A stretch of DNA of 34,101 nucleotides. Origin: Bacteroidales bacterium (GTDB taxonomy: Bacteria > Bacteroidota > Bacteroidia > Bacteroidales > Paludibacteraceae). Location: positions 1 through 34,101 of the forward strand of contig CAAGHA010000082.1 of the NCBI GenBank assembly GCA_900769555.1, given 5' to 3'. The position numbers and the translations under genes are program-made. The notes beneath the pieces are model-generated. The model was not told the origin of the DNA, did no database searches, and saw only the letters and a program-made list of their open reading frames with translations. Of this stretch, positions 26,065 through 34,101 are shown piece by piece (the first letter of the stretch is position 1; every line of letters starts with the position of its first letter).

Positions 26065-26189
26065 CTGTTACGATGCCCGCATCGCTCCTTTATGAATAAT
26101 AATATCCTAAACAAAATGCTCTTTAAAATCATCTCGACTTAATTTATATAACTTACCTAAAACGATGAATTTATAGTACTTACTTTAAT
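26065..26189 (+). repeat. Dispersed hairpin repeat, copy A
   Basis: It opens with CTGTTAC, then the hairpin CGATGC-CC-GCATCG (26071-26084), CTCCTTT, an AAAATCATCTCGAC block (26125-26138) and a tail GAATTTATAGTACTTACTTT. The same order recurs in copy C (28687-28784), and the first part recurs inverted in copy B (26311-26411). It lies upstream of the pyrF promoter and contains no reading frame. The rest of the gap 25697-26064 holds only the oxidoreductase promoter. Confidence 0.75.
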
Positions 26190-26204
26190 TTTATAAATCT
26201 CCTC

Positions 26205-26235
26205 TTTGCTAATATTATCTAAATTAGTACCTTTG
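26205..26235 (+). promoter_or_regulatory. pyrF promoter
   Basis: TTTG (26205-26208) and TACCTTTG (26228-26235) are 19 bp apart, a full consensus match. Transcription would begin near 26242, giving an unusually long leader of about 255 bases before the pyrF start codon. Confidence 0.75.
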
Positions 26236-26310
26236 CGGAAAAGTTATTACAACAGAGATGCTACTTAAAATTCATTGTAAAAAGTGAATTGTTAATAGCA
26301 AAAAATATTG

Positions 26311-26411
26311 TATTAAGGTAAATTCTAAAAATTAGGTCGAGATGATTTTTATGATAATTTGAGTTATATTTGTTTATATTAAAAAAAGGAGCGATGCAGG
26401 CATTGTAACAG
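26311..26411 (-). repeat. Dispersed hairpin repeat, copy B (inverted)
   Basis: Read on the minus strand it gives CTGTTACAATGCCTGCATCG, CTCCTTT, an AAAATCATCTCGAC block (26336-26349 reversed) and a tail TTTACCTTAAT. It is inverted relative to copy A, with 27-bp outer arms matching at 25 positions. It lies inside the predicted pyrF leader RNA. Confidence 0.75.
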
Positions 26412-26496
26412 AGTACATAAGCAAAATGGCGCAAATTAATTCAAAAGCATACGAAATGGAATTATAATAGAGTAAAACTAGCATAAAATTGCAAAA

Positions 26497-27333
26497 ATGA
26501 ATAGAGAAGAATTATTTGAAAATATCAAGCGTAAAAAATCATTTTTATGCGTAGGATTGGATACGGATGTCAATAAAATTCCGGAGTTTTTATTCGATCA
26601 AGAAGGAGAGTTGGATCCTATATTTGAGTTTAATAAAGCGATTATTGATGCTACAGCAGATTTGTGTGTCGCTTACAAGCCTAACATTGCATTTTATGAA
26701 AGTTTAGGAGTTCAGGGATGGGATGTTTTGGAACGTACTGTGGAGTATATTCGAGCTAACTATCCTGATCAATTTATTATTGCAGATGCCAAGCGCGGTG
26801 ATATTGGAAACACTTCTGCAATGTATGCTCGAACATTCTTTGGTGCGATGGAGTTTGATTCTGTGACAGTTGCACCATACATGGGAGAAGATTCTGTTAC
26901 TCCTTTTTTAACATACGAAGGTAAATGGGTGACATTGTTGGCATTGACATCAAATAAGGGTGCGTTTGATTTCCAATTTATGGAGGATAAAGAGAGTGGG
27001 GAGCGTTTGTTTGAGAAAGTGTTGAATACCTCTAAGAAATGGGGCGATGAAAACAATATGATGTATGTTGTCGGAGCAACAAAGGCAGAGATGTTATCTG
27101 ATATTCGAAAAATTATTCCAAATCATTTTTTGTTGGTTCCGGGAATTGGAGCACAAGGAGGTAGTTTAGAAGAGGTGGTTAAGTATGGTATGAACGATCA
27201 ATGTGGATTGTTGGTTAATTCTTCTCGTGCTATTTTGTATGCATCTTCCGGTGAAGATTTTGCAGCTGCGGCTCGTCAGGAAGCTTTAAAGGTGCAGAAG
27301 CAAATGGAAGAGTGTTTGAAAGATTTGTTGTAA
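26497..27333 (+). CDS. pyrF: Orotidine 5'-phosphate decarboxylase
   Basis: The 278-residue enzyme makes UMP from OMP, the last step of de novo pyrimidine synthesis, in the cytoplasm. It is of the longer subfamily-2 type. Key parts are VGLDTDVNKIP near the N-terminus, the catalytic ADAKRGDIGNT (K99), VAPYMGEDSVTPFL, and the phosphate-binding VPGIGAQGG. The length fits the family. It begins 255 bases after its promoter and is followed 16 bp later by the HD-domain gene, with which it is probably co-transcribed. Confidence 0.95.
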   Translation: MNREELFENIKRKKSFLCVGLDTDVNKIPEFLFDQEGELDPIFEFNKAIIDATADLCVAYKPNIAFYESLGVQGWDVLERTVEYIRANYPDQFIIADAKRGDIGNTSAMYARTFFGAMEFDSVTVAPYMGEDSVTPFLTYEGKWVTLLALTSNKGAFDFQFMEDKESGERLFEKVLNTSKKWGDENNMMYVVGATKAEMLSDIRKIIPNHFLLVPGIGAQGGSLEEVVKYGMNDQCGLLVNSSRAILYASSGEDFAAAARQEALKVQKQMEECLKDLL

Positions 27334-27349
27334 CAGCCATTTTATAAAT

Positions 27350-28585
27350 ATGTATAATAAGCGGAAGATTATTAATGATCCCGTGCATGGTTTTATATCC
27401 ATACCGAGTGAATTACATTATGATATCATCCAGCATCCCTATTTTCAACGCTTGAACAGGGTGAAGCAGTTAGGGTTGAGTTATATGGTTTATCCGGGAG
27501 CTCAACATACGCGTTTTCAACACTCTTTGGGTGCTATGCATCTGATGATGGAGGCTATAGCTCAATTGCGTTCTAAAGGAAATGAGATTACAGAGGAAGA
27601 GTCGAACGCTGTTTTAGCGACTATATTGATGCACGATTTAGGTCATGCGCCCTTCTCTCATGTTTTAGAAGATACTTTGGTGAAAGGTGTTTCACATGAG
27701 GAGATTTCGTTGATGATGATGGAACGTATCAATAAAGGTATGAATGGAGAGTTGGATATGGCGTTGGAGATTTTTCAAAATCGATACAAAAAGAAGTTTT
27801 TGCATCAATTGGTTTCTAGTCAACTCGATATGGATCGATTGGATTACCTGATAAGAGATAGCTTCTTTACCGGTGTTGTTGAGGGTGCGGTTGGAGCTGC
27901 GCGTATCATTAAGATGCTCAACGTTTATGATGATCAATTAGTTGTAGAAGCGAAGGGTGTTTATTCTATCGAGAAGTTTTTGGTAGCTCGAAGAATGATG
28001 TATTGGCAGGTTTATTTGCATAAAACATCTGTATCGGCAGAGCAGTTGTTGATAAAAATCTTAACACGAGCGAAAGAACTGATGATGGGAGGTGTCGATC
28101 TATTTGCCTCTCCACAATTGAAACTCTTTTTGAGTCGAGATGTAACAAAAGAGGATTTTATCAAAGATGTTACTGTATTGGAAAACTATGCCCTTTTTGA
28201 TGATTCAGACATTATGAGTGCGATGAAGGTGTGGAGTAATTGTTCTGATAAGGTACTTTCGATCTTATGTCATAATATGCTTTGGAGACGATTGTTTAAA
28301 GTGGAGGTAAGAGAGACTGAGATGAAAAGGTCTGAATTGGAAAACTATTATGAAAAATATAGACAAACATTGAATATATCGAATGGGGAGGCTGAATACC
28401 TATTGGCTGTTCATCCTGTTTCTGCTTATACGTATAAATCAAAATCTGATTCGATAAAAGTGTTGTATTCCGGTGAGGTCTTAAAAGATATTACTGAAGC
28501 ATCTGATTTATTGGATATTTCTTTGATGAGCAAACACGAGCAAAAATACTATTTTTGTTATACAAAGGATTGTGATTTAAGGTGA
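27350..28585 (+). CDS. HD-domain phosphohydrolase (dNTPase/SAMHD1-like)
   Basis: The 411-residue protein begins NKRKIINDPVHGFI, the usual start of a family of HD-domain proteins related to dGTPases and SAMHD1. Metal ligands are visible as H58 in HTRFQHSLG, H95-D96 in ILMHDLGHAPFSH, and the later aspartate in SQLDMDRLDYL. The full domain is present plus a C-terminal helical extension. It most likely hydrolyses (deoxy)nucleotides, but the substrate is not shown. It follows pyrF by 16 bp and precedes lpxD by about 430 bp. Confidence 0.9.
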   Translation: MYNKRKIINDPVHGFISIPSELHYDIIQHPYFQRLNRVKQLGLSYMVYPGAQHTRFQHSLGAMHLMMEAIAQLRSKGNEITEEESNAVLATILMHDLGHAPFSHVLEDTLVKGVSHEEISLMMMERINKGMNGELDMALEIFQNRYKKKFLHQLVSSQLDMDRLDYLIRDSFFTGVVEGAVGAARIIKMLNVYDDQLVVEAKGVYSIEKFLVARRMMYWQVYLHKTSVSAEQLLIKILTRAKELMMGGVDLFASPQLKLFLSRDVTKEDFIKDVTVLENYALFDDSDIMSAMKVWSNCSDKVLSILCHNMLWRRLFKVEVRETEMKRSELENYYEKYRQTLNISNGEAEYLLAVHPVSAYTYKSKSDSIKVLYSGEVLKDITEASDLLDISLMSKHEQKYYFCYTKDCDLR

Positions 28586-28686
28586 GTTGTATAGATTCAT
28601 CGTTTTAAATTGAAAATCATAAATCGTGGGGAAGATAAACTTCTCTGTATTTTTTGATTTTTTTCGTCAACTTGCTGTTTGTCAGT

Positions 28687-28784
28687 CGGTCACAGTGCTT
28701 GCACTGCCACTTTCTTTCGCATAGTAACCAACTCGAAATAAAATCAAAAATTCCTCGAAATGAACTTATAGAACTTACTTTAAT
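28687..28784 (+). repeat. Dispersed hairpin repeat, copy C
   Basis: It contains CGGTCAC, the hairpin CAGTGC-TT-GCACTG (28693-28706), CCACTTT, an AAAATCA...CTCGAAATGAA block and CTTATAGAACTTACTTTAAT. The last 26 bases match 26164-26189 at 23 positions. In the hairpin two base pairs differ from copy A in a compensated way (G-C to A-T and A-T to G-C). It lies in the 433-bp gap between the HD gene and lpxD, where no gene was found. Confidence 0.7.
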
Positions 28785-28969
28785 GTGTGTTTTATAAACT
28801 TGGAGAAAGAGGTTGTTTTCACGTATTGAAAAAGAGGTGATGGGTATAGGTTGATGGAGGATGGTTAAATTTATCCTTAAAAAAGAATCTCTTAAAGACC
28901 TTTTTTTTTCGATTTTCTACTTCAAAAGAAAAAAAATACACTCTTTATGCACTCTTTTTCTCAATTAAA

Positions 28970-29000
28970 TTTCGTTCTATGTTATTTATTATTAAATTTG
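28970..29000 (+). promoter_or_regulatory. lpxD promoter
   Basis: TAAATTTG (28993-29000) matches the -7 box and TTTC (28970-28973) stands 19 bp upstream as a near -33 element. It lies 18 bp before the chosen lpxD start codon and supports it. Confidence 0.6.
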
Positions 29001-29018
29001 CAGAAAAAATATAGCTAT

Positions 29019-30065
29019 ATGGAATTTTCAGCGCAACAGATAGCCGACTTTTTAAAAGGTGAGGTTATTGGTGACCCTGCGGTAACGGTATCTGATTTTT
29101 CAAAGATTGAGGAAGGACGTCCTGGAACATTGACGTTTCTTTCAAATCCTAAATATACCGAGTATATTTATACTACAAAAGCCAGTATTGTATTGGTAAA
29201 TGCAGATTTTGTAGCAGACCGAACTATATCATCTACTTTAATAAGAGTTGCAAATTCATACGAAGCTTTAGCTTCTTTATTGTCTTTGGTAGAAAGTATG
29301 AAACCAAAGAAAAGTGGAATATCCTCTTTATCTTCTATCTCCGAGCGAGCCGAATTGGGTGATAATGCCTATATTGGTTCTTACGTGGTTATTGAAGAAG
29401 GAGCAAAAATAGGAAAGAATGTTCGCATTTATCCGAATGTTTATATAGGTGAGAATGTGACCATTGGAGATGACGTAATATTATATCCGGGAGTGACTGT
29501 TTATCATGGTTGTAAGGTTGGTAACAGATGTATCCTTCATGCCGGATGTGTAGTGGGTTCCGATGGTTTTGGATTTGCTCCATCGGAGGATGGTCATTAT
29601 GATAAAATTCCTCAGATAGGAATTGTAACCCTCGAAGATGATGTTGAAATTGGTGCAAATACAACCATTGATCGTTCGACAATGGGGACAACATTGATTA
29701 AGAGAGGAGCAAAATTGGATAATTTGATTCAGATTGCTCATAACGTTGAAGTGGGAGAGGATACAGTAATGGCGGCATTGACCGGAATTGCAGGGTCCAC
29801 CAAGATAGGAAAGAGATGTATGTTTGGTGGTCAGTCCGGTGTTGTTGGTCATGTGAACATTGCCGATGGTTCTATATTGGCGGCACGTGCAGGAGTAACT
29901 AAAGATTTGACACTCCCTAATGCTGCATATTCGGGTTATCCGCAATTAAAATTGAATGATTTTCAGAAATCGTATGCTTGTTTTCGTCAGTTGCCGACCA
30001 TGCGGAATCAGCTTAATGATTTGAAAAAGAAGATTGATGAGTTGAGTAGATTGTTAGAAAAATAA
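29019..30065 (+). CDS. lpxD: UDP-3-O-acylglucosamine N-acyltransferase
   Basis: The 348-residue enzyme adds the second hydroxy fatty acid in lipid A synthesis. It has the N-terminal uridine-binding domain (FSAQQIADFLKGEVIGD; TLTFLSNPKY). Left-handed beta-helix hexapeptide repeats follow (IGENVTIGDDVILYPGV), with the catalytic histidine H241 in IQIAHNVEVGE. A C-terminal helix closes it. The ATG at 29019 is preferred over the one at 28947, since the latter precedes the promoter and adds a non-family stretch. It begins a tight run with lpxC-fabZ (3 bp apart) and lpxA. Confidence 0.95.
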   Translation: MEFSAQQIADFLKGEVIGDPAVTVSDFSKIEEGRPGTLTFLSNPKYTEYIYTTKASIVLVNADFVADRTISSTLIRVANSYEALASLLSLVESMKPKKSGISSLSSISERAELGDNAYIGSYVVIEEGAKIGKNVRIYPNVYIGENVTIGDDVILYPGVTVYHGCKVGNRCILHAGCVVGSDGFGFAPSEDGHYDKIPQIGIVTLEDDVEIGANTTIDRSTMGTTLIKRGAKLDNLIQIAHNVEVGEDTVMAALTGIAGSTKIGKRCMFGGQSGVVGHVNIADGSILAARAGVTKDLTLPNAAYSGYPQLKLNDFQKSYACFRQLPTMRNQLNDLKKKIDELSRLLEK

Positions 30066-30068
30066 AAA

Positions 30069-31457
30069 ATGATAGAAAAACAAAGAACCATAAAAGAATC
30101 GTTTACACTGAAAGGAAAAGGTTTGCATTCAGGTGTAGTAACGACTTTAACCTTTCATCCTGCGCCATCCGGATATGGTCGCAGGATTAAACGTGTTGAT
30201 TTAGAAGGAACTCCTGAAATTGAAGCCATAGCAGAAAACGTTGTTGAGACTTCACGAGGAACTGTTATTGCAAAAGGAGATGCGAAAGTCAGTACAATTG
30301 AACATGCAATGGCTGCTTTGTATGCCTATAACGTTGATAATTGTTTGATGGAGGTAGATGGACCGGAATTACCAATTTTGGATGGATCCGCTGCTTACTA
30401 TGTGGAAGCGTTAGAACGAGTAGGTACAGAAGAACAAACGGCTGATAGAGATTATTTTGTTGTTCATGAGAGGATTGAGTATAAGGATGAAGCAACAGGT
30501 TCTTCAATTGTTATTTTGCCAAGTGAGAAATTTAGTGCGAATGTATTGGTAACTTATCCATCTCCGATATTGTCCAACCAATTTGCAACGATGAATGATT
30601 TCAGTGAGTTCAAGTCTGAAATATCTTCTTGCAGAACTTTTGTTTTTGTTCGTGAAATCGCAGCTTTGTTAAAGATGAATTTGATTAAAGGAGGCGATTT
30701 GGACAATGCAATTGTTATTTATGATCAAGAAATGAGCGAAGCGGATGTGAATGAGTTGACGGATACGTTGAATATGCCTCGCATTAATGTATCTGATTTA
30801 GGTTATTTGCAAAAACGTCCGTTGGCTTTTGATAATGAGCCGGCTCGTCATAAATTGTTGGATTTGATTGGGGATTTGTCTTTGATTGGAAAACCTTTGA
30901 AGGGACATGTTATTGCAACTTGTCCCGGACATAAGGTAAATACCGATTTTGCAAAAAAAATATATTCAGAGATAAAAAAACAGGGATTTGTTATGCCATA
31001 TTATAATCCGGCAAAAGAGCCTTTGTTGGATTTGGTAGCGTTGAAAAAATTGTTGCCTCATAGATGGCCGTTTTTATTAATCGACAAGATTATAGAAATA
31101 AGAGATAGAGGGGTAGTAGGGGTGAAAAATGTGACCGGAAATGAAGATTTTTTTCAAGGTCATTTCCCTGATGAGCCTGTTATGCCGGGTGTATTATTGG
31201 TAGAAGCTATGGCGCAAACAGCAGGTATATTGGTGTTGACGAAGTTAGAGGAACCCGAACGTTATTCTACTTACCTATTGAAGATTGACAATGTTAAGTT
31301 CAGGAACAAGGTTGTTCCAGGAGATACTGTTATCTTTAAAGTTGATTTGATGACTGAAATTCGTAGAGGAAGTGCTTATATGAAAGGATATGCCATTGTA
31401 GCTAATAAAATTGCAGTTGAAGCAGAATTTTTTGCGCAGGTGGTAAAAAATAAATAG
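30069..31457 (+). CDS. lpxC-fabZ: Bifunctional LpxC deacetylase / FabZ dehydratase
   Basis: The 462-residue fusion joins two enzymes. Residues 1 to about 305 are LpxC, the zinc deacetylase that commits UDP-acyl-GlcNAc to lipid A. Zinc ligands are H79 in STIEHAMAALYA and the H/D pair in PARHKLLDLIGDL. Residues about 320-462 are FabZ, the hydroxyacyl-ACP dehydratase, with LLPHRWPFLLID, the catalytic histidine in GHFPDEPVMPG and glutamate in VEAMAQ. The fusion is normal for Bacteroidetes. Both parts draw on hydroxyacyl-ACP, so fusion may balance lipid A and fatty acid synthesis. lpxA follows after 5 bp. Confidence 0.96.
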   Translation: MIEKQRTIKESFTLKGKGLHSGVVTTLTFHPAPSGYGRRIKRVDLEGTPEIEAIAENVVETSRGTVIAKGDAKVSTIEHAMAALYAYNVDNCLMEVDGPELPILDGSAAYYVEALERVGTEEQTADRDYFVVHERIEYKDEATGSSIVILPSEKFSANVLVTYPSPILSNQFATMNDFSEFKSEISSCRTFVFVREIAALLKMNLIKGGDLDNAIVIYDQEMSEADVNELTDTLNMPRINVSDLGYLQKRPLAFDNEPARHKLLDLIGDLSLIGKPLKGHVIATCPGHKVNTDFAKKIYSEIKKQGFVMPYYNPAKEPLLDLVALKKLLPHRWPFLLIDKIIEIRDRGVVGVKNVTGNEDFFQGHFPDEPVMPGVLLVEAMAQTAGILVLTKLEEPERYSTYLLKIDNVKFRNKVVPGDTVIFKVDLMTEIRRGSAYMKGYAIVANKIAVEAEFFAQVVKNK

Positions 31458-31462
31458 TTATT

Positions 31463-32242
31463 ATGTTTAAAGAAATGTCATTTATTCATCCTGAAGCAAA
31501 GATTGGAGCGAATGTTCAAATTGCTCCCTTTGTTTACATTGATAAGGATGTTGAGATTGGAGATGGAACAGTTGTGATGTCTCATGCAACCATTTTATCA
31601 GGTGCAAGAATTGGAAAGAATGTGAAAATTTTTCCCAATGCAGTTATCTCTGCAGTTCCGCAAGATTTGAAGTTTAGAGGAGAAGTTACAACCGCAGTGA
31701 TTGGAGATAATACCACTATCAGAGAGTGTGTAACAGTCAATAGGGGTACAGCATCCAAAGGAACTACTATTGTTGGATCCAATTGTTTGTTGATGGCCTA
31801 TTCTCACATAGCGCATGATTGTAAATTGGGTGACAATATAATTATAGGAAATGCATCGCAAATTGCAGGAGAAGTTGTAATTGATGATTTTGCAATTTTG
31901 TCAGGAAGTGTGTTGGTTCATCAATTTTCGCACATTGGAGCACATGTAATTATACAAGGTGGATCAAGAGTAGGAAAGGATGTTCCTCCATACGTAACAG
32001 CCGGACGAGATCCATTGGCGTATGTTGGTTTGAATATTGTTGGTTTACGAAGAAGAGGATATACGAAGGAACAAATAGGAGATATTCAGAATATATATCG
32101 TTTATTGTACCAATCAGGATTAAATACCACCCAAGCTATGATGAAAATAGAAGAAGAAATTCCGGAATCAGTAGAGAAAGAGGCCGTAGTATCTTTTTTG
32201 AAATCATCTGAGAGAGGTTTGATACGTGGTTATTTTGAGTAA
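31463..32242 (+). CDS. lpxA: UDP-N-acetylglucosamine acyltransferase
   Basis: The 259-residue enzyme performs the first step of lipid A synthesis, moving a hydroxyacyl group from ACP to UDP-GlcNAc. Hexapeptide repeats form the left-handed helix (FIHPEAKIGANVQI and on). The catalytic histidine is H118 in SHIAHDCKLG. The C-terminal helical part has NIVGLRRRG, then KEEAVVSFLKSS-like residues. A second ATG at 31475 (MSFIHPEAKIG) is an equally possible start. It ends the lpx run; nqrA follows after 50 bp. Confidence 0.95.
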   Translation: MFKEMSFIHPEAKIGANVQIAPFVYIDKDVEIGDGTVVMSHATILSGARIGKNVKIFPNAVISAVPQDLKFRGEVTTAVIGDNTTIRECVTVNRGTASKGTTIVGSNCLLMAYSHIAHDCKLGDNIIIGNASQIAGEVVIDDFAILSGSVLVHQFSHIGAHVIIQGGSRVGKDVPPYVTAGRDPLAYVGLNIVGLRRRGYTKEQIGDIQNIYRLLYQSGLNTTQAMMKIEEEIPESVEKEAVVSFLKSSERGLIRGYFE

Positions 32243-32292
32243 TAGTTACAGAACTTTAAATTGATATAAGAGAAAAACAAAATAATTAATTT

Positions 32293-33645
32293 ATGTCAGG
32301 AGTAATTAGGTTAAAAAAAGGGCTTGATATTCCTTTGCTGGGAAAGGCTAAAGAGGCTTTTGCTAAAGCTGATAGGTCGGAAAATTTCTCAGTTAGGCCG
32401 GATGATTTTACCGGAATAAAACCGAAAGTCATTGTAAAGGAGGGAGATAAGGTTAAGGTGGGGAGTGTCTTGTTTTATAGTAAGATGAACCCTGAAATTA
32501 AGTTTGTATCTCCGGTTAGTGGTGAGGTTGTCTCTGTAAATAGAGGTGCAAAACGTAAAGTGTTGGACATTCAAATTAAGTCGGACGGAAACTTTGAATC
32601 AGAGTCATTTATTAAAACTCGTCCTTCAGAATTAAGTCCTGAGCAAATTAAAGAGGCTTTATTGAATGCCGGTTTGTTCGGATTTATTCGTCAAAGACCA
32701 TTTGATGTAATTGCCAATCCAAATGATAATCCGAAAGCAATATTTATTTCTGGATTTGATTCTGCGCCATTGGCTCCGAACTATGATTTTATTTTAGTAG
32801 GAAGAGAAGAGGAGTTTCAATTGGGAGTAGCAGCATTGGCTAAACTTACTAGTGGAAAGGTACATGTAAGTACGCACGCTTCATCAGCATCAAAAATTTT
32901 TAAGATGTGTAATGGTGTGGAATTGCATGAGTTTGACGGACCTCATCCGTCAGGAAATGTAGGTGTACAAATTCATCATATAGATCCGGTAAATAAAGGA
33001 GAAATTGTTTGGTGTATCAATGCACAAGATGTTGCAATGATAGGATCTGCATTTAAGAATGGTGCATTGGACTTTTCTCGTTCAATTGCATTAACCGGTT
33101 CGTCTGTAAAAGATTGTGCTTACTACAAGATGGTATATGGCGAGTCTGTTGAGAATATTTTGAAAAATAATATTGACGGAGATGATGTTCGTTACATCAG
33201 TGGAAATCCGTTGACGGGAACGCAAATAACAGCAACGGGTGCTTTAGGAGCGTTTGATTCTCAGGTGACAGTTATTCCGGAAGGAGATAAGAACAATGAA
33301 TTCTTGGGATGGATTATGCCTCGATTCAATAAATTTAGTATCAATCACTCTTATTTCTCTTGGTTATTAGGAAAGAAAGAGTATTCGTTGGATACTAATA
33401 TTAATGGAGGAGAGCGTGCATTCATCATGTCCGGAGAGTATGATAAAGTATTCCCGATGGATATTTTACCTGAATTTTTGGTAAAGGCAATCATCTCACA
33501 AGATATAGATAAGATGGAACAATTGGGAATTTATGAAGTTGCTCCGGAAGATTTTGCTTTGTGTGAATTTGTATGTACGTCAAAGATTGAAACTCAACGA
33601 ATTGTTCGTGAGGGATTAGATTATATCCGTCAAGAATTGGCATAA
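32293..33645 (+). CDS. nqrA: Na+-translocating NADH:quinone reductase subunit A
   Basis: The 450-residue protein is a subunit of the sodium-pumping NADH:quinone oxidoreductase at the inner membrane. The start SGVIRLKKGLDIPLLGKA is diagnostic. VKEGDKVKVGSVLFYSK is the lipoyl-like region, and STHASSASKIF, ALTGSSVKDCAYYK and GNPLTGTQIT are further family blocks. NqrA is cytoplasm-facing with no membrane segments and takes part in quinone binding. No new promoter is obvious between lpxA and nqrA, so some read-through is likely. nqrB follows after 29 bp. Confidence 0.96.
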   Translation: MSGVIRLKKGLDIPLLGKAKEAFAKADRSENFSVRPDDFTGIKPKVIVKEGDKVKVGSVLFYSKMNPEIKFVSPVSGEVVSVNRGAKRKVLDIQIKSDGNFESESFIKTRPSELSPEQIKEALLNAGLFGFIRQRPFDVIANPNDNPKAIFISGFDSAPLAPNYDFILVGREEEFQLGVAALAKLTSGKVHVSTHASSASKIFKMCNGVELHEFDGPHPSGNVGVQIHHIDPVNKGEIVWCINAQDVAMIGSAFKNGALDFSRSIALTGSSVKDCAYYKMVYGESVENILKNNIDGDDVRYISGNPLTGTQITATGALGAFDSQVTVIPEGDKNNEFLGWIMPRFNKFSINHSYFSWLLGKKEYSLDTNINGGERAFIMSGEYDKVFPMDILPEFLVKAIISQDIDKMEQLGIYEVAPEDFALCEFVCTSKIETQRIVREGLDYIRQELA

Positions 33646-33674
33646 ATTTGTGTAACTAATTAAATGATAATAAA

Positions 33675-34101
33675 TTGAAAGCGTTAAGGAATTTTCTCGA
33701 CAAAGTGAAACCATCTTTTGAAGAGGGTGGAAAGTTTCACGCTTTTCGTTCTGTATTTGACGGATTTGAAACATTCTTGTTTGTTCCGAATACAACAGCG
33801 AAAAGAGGAAGCCATATACACGATTGCAATGATTCCAAGAGAGCAATGTCTATGGTTGTTATTGCATTGATGCCTGCCTTGTTGTTTGGTATCTATAATG
33901 TTGGTTTCCAACACTATTTGGTAAATGGAGAACAAGCGTCATTTTTAGCTTGTTTTGTTTTTGGTTTGGCAGCGGTATTGCCTAAGATAGTTGTATCTTA
34001 TTTAGTTGGTTTAGGTATTGAATTTATCGTTGCTCAGTTTAAGGGAGAAGAGATTCATGAGGGATTTTTGGTATCCGGATTGTTGATTCCTATGATTGTA
34101 C
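33675..34101 (+). CDS. nqrB: Na+-translocating NADH:quinone reductase subunit B, 3' end cut by window edge
   Basis: The frame from TTG at 33675 encodes LKALRNFLDKVKPSFEEGG and FHAFRSVFDGFETFLFVP, followed by the first membrane helix (AMSMVVIALMPALLFGIYNV) and a second one. In other Bacteroidetes the family starts MKALRN, so TTG is the likely start codon. No ATG is available in frame before the conserved start. NqrB is a membrane subunit that carries covalent FMN and riboflavin sites; those residues lie beyond the window. About 142 residues are visible. Confidence 0.93.
   Translation, partial: MKALRNFLDKVKPSFEEGGKFHAFRSVFDGFETFLFVPNTTAKRGSHIHDCNDSKRAMSMVVIALMPALLFGIYNVGFQHYLVNGEQASFLACFVFGLAAVLPKIVVSYLVGLGIEFIVAQFKGEEIHEGFLVSGLLIPMIV

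Noticed and set aside
26065..26411. Reading the inverted repeats around the pyrF promoter as an IS element.
   Set aside because: There is no transposase frame between them and no clear target duplication; a repeat pair or MITE-like unit is the most that can be said.
30069..31457. LpxC and FabZ in one frame might look like a frameshift or assembly fusion.
   Set aside because: The fusion is a known normal arrangement in Bacteroidetes, and both catalytic halves are intact.

Overview
The window looks like a chromosomal segment from a member of the Bacteroidales. Three things point there. Promoters match the Bacteroidetes form (-7 TAnnTTTG, some with a -33 TTTG 19-21 bp upstream). LpxC and FabZ are fused in one protein within an lpxD-lpxC/fabZ-lpxA run. 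The gene content (NqrAB, one-chain pyruvate:ferredoxin oxidoreductase, BspA-like repeats, CotH/lamin-tail and GH10 proteins with type IX-like tails) is typical. Genus cannot be fixed from the sequence alone. No rRNA, tRNA or CRISPR array was seen.

Accessory part (about 1-12.3 kb). A 5'-cut HipA-type kinase is followed by a hairpin-rich non-coding block and a truncated YdeI-like gene. A 3' fragment of a metallophosphoesterase gene comes next, then an AT-rich two-gene island: an AAA-type ATPase and a large membrane-anchored KAP-type NTPase. An intact metallophosphoesterase closes that stretch. A very small gene (51 aa) with its own promoter and terminator follows. Next is a compact minus-strand module: XRE regulator, DUF3791-like, DUF3990 ADP-ribosyltransferase-like toxin, and a small partner. 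Then come a Cys4 mini-protein, a zinc alcohol dehydrogenase, a PD-(D/E)XK-like nuclease gene lacking a start codon, a macro-like/YopX-like protein, a 5' fragment of a second alcohol dehydrogenase gene and a HARE-HTH-like mini-protein. At two places (metallophosphoesterase and alcohol dehydrogenase) an intact gene sits on one side of a cargo segment and a truncated homologous piece on the other. That suggests cargo was recombined into gene ends while leaving a working copy.

Surface/carbohydrate part (12.3-22 kb). A pair of ~100-bp direct repeats containing a GGACACGGC hairpin precedes a secreted CotH/lamin-tail protein. A decayed IS4-type transposase, a secreted GH10 xylanase with a CBM6-like module, a decayed small gene and a secreted BspA-like leucine-rich-repeat protein follow.

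Housekeeping part (22-34.1 kb). Pyruvate:ferredoxin oxidoreductase on the minus strand diverges from a plus-strand series: pyrF, an HD-domain phosphohydrolase, lpxD, lpxC-fabZ, lpxA, nqrA and the start of nqrB. Three copies of an apparently undescribed ~100-bp repeat with a covarying hairpin lie here. Two are inverted around the pyrF promoter and one lies upstream of lpxD. Together this part serves pyruvate oxidation, pyrimidine synthesis, lipid A and fatty acid synthesis, and the sodium-pumping respiratory complex.
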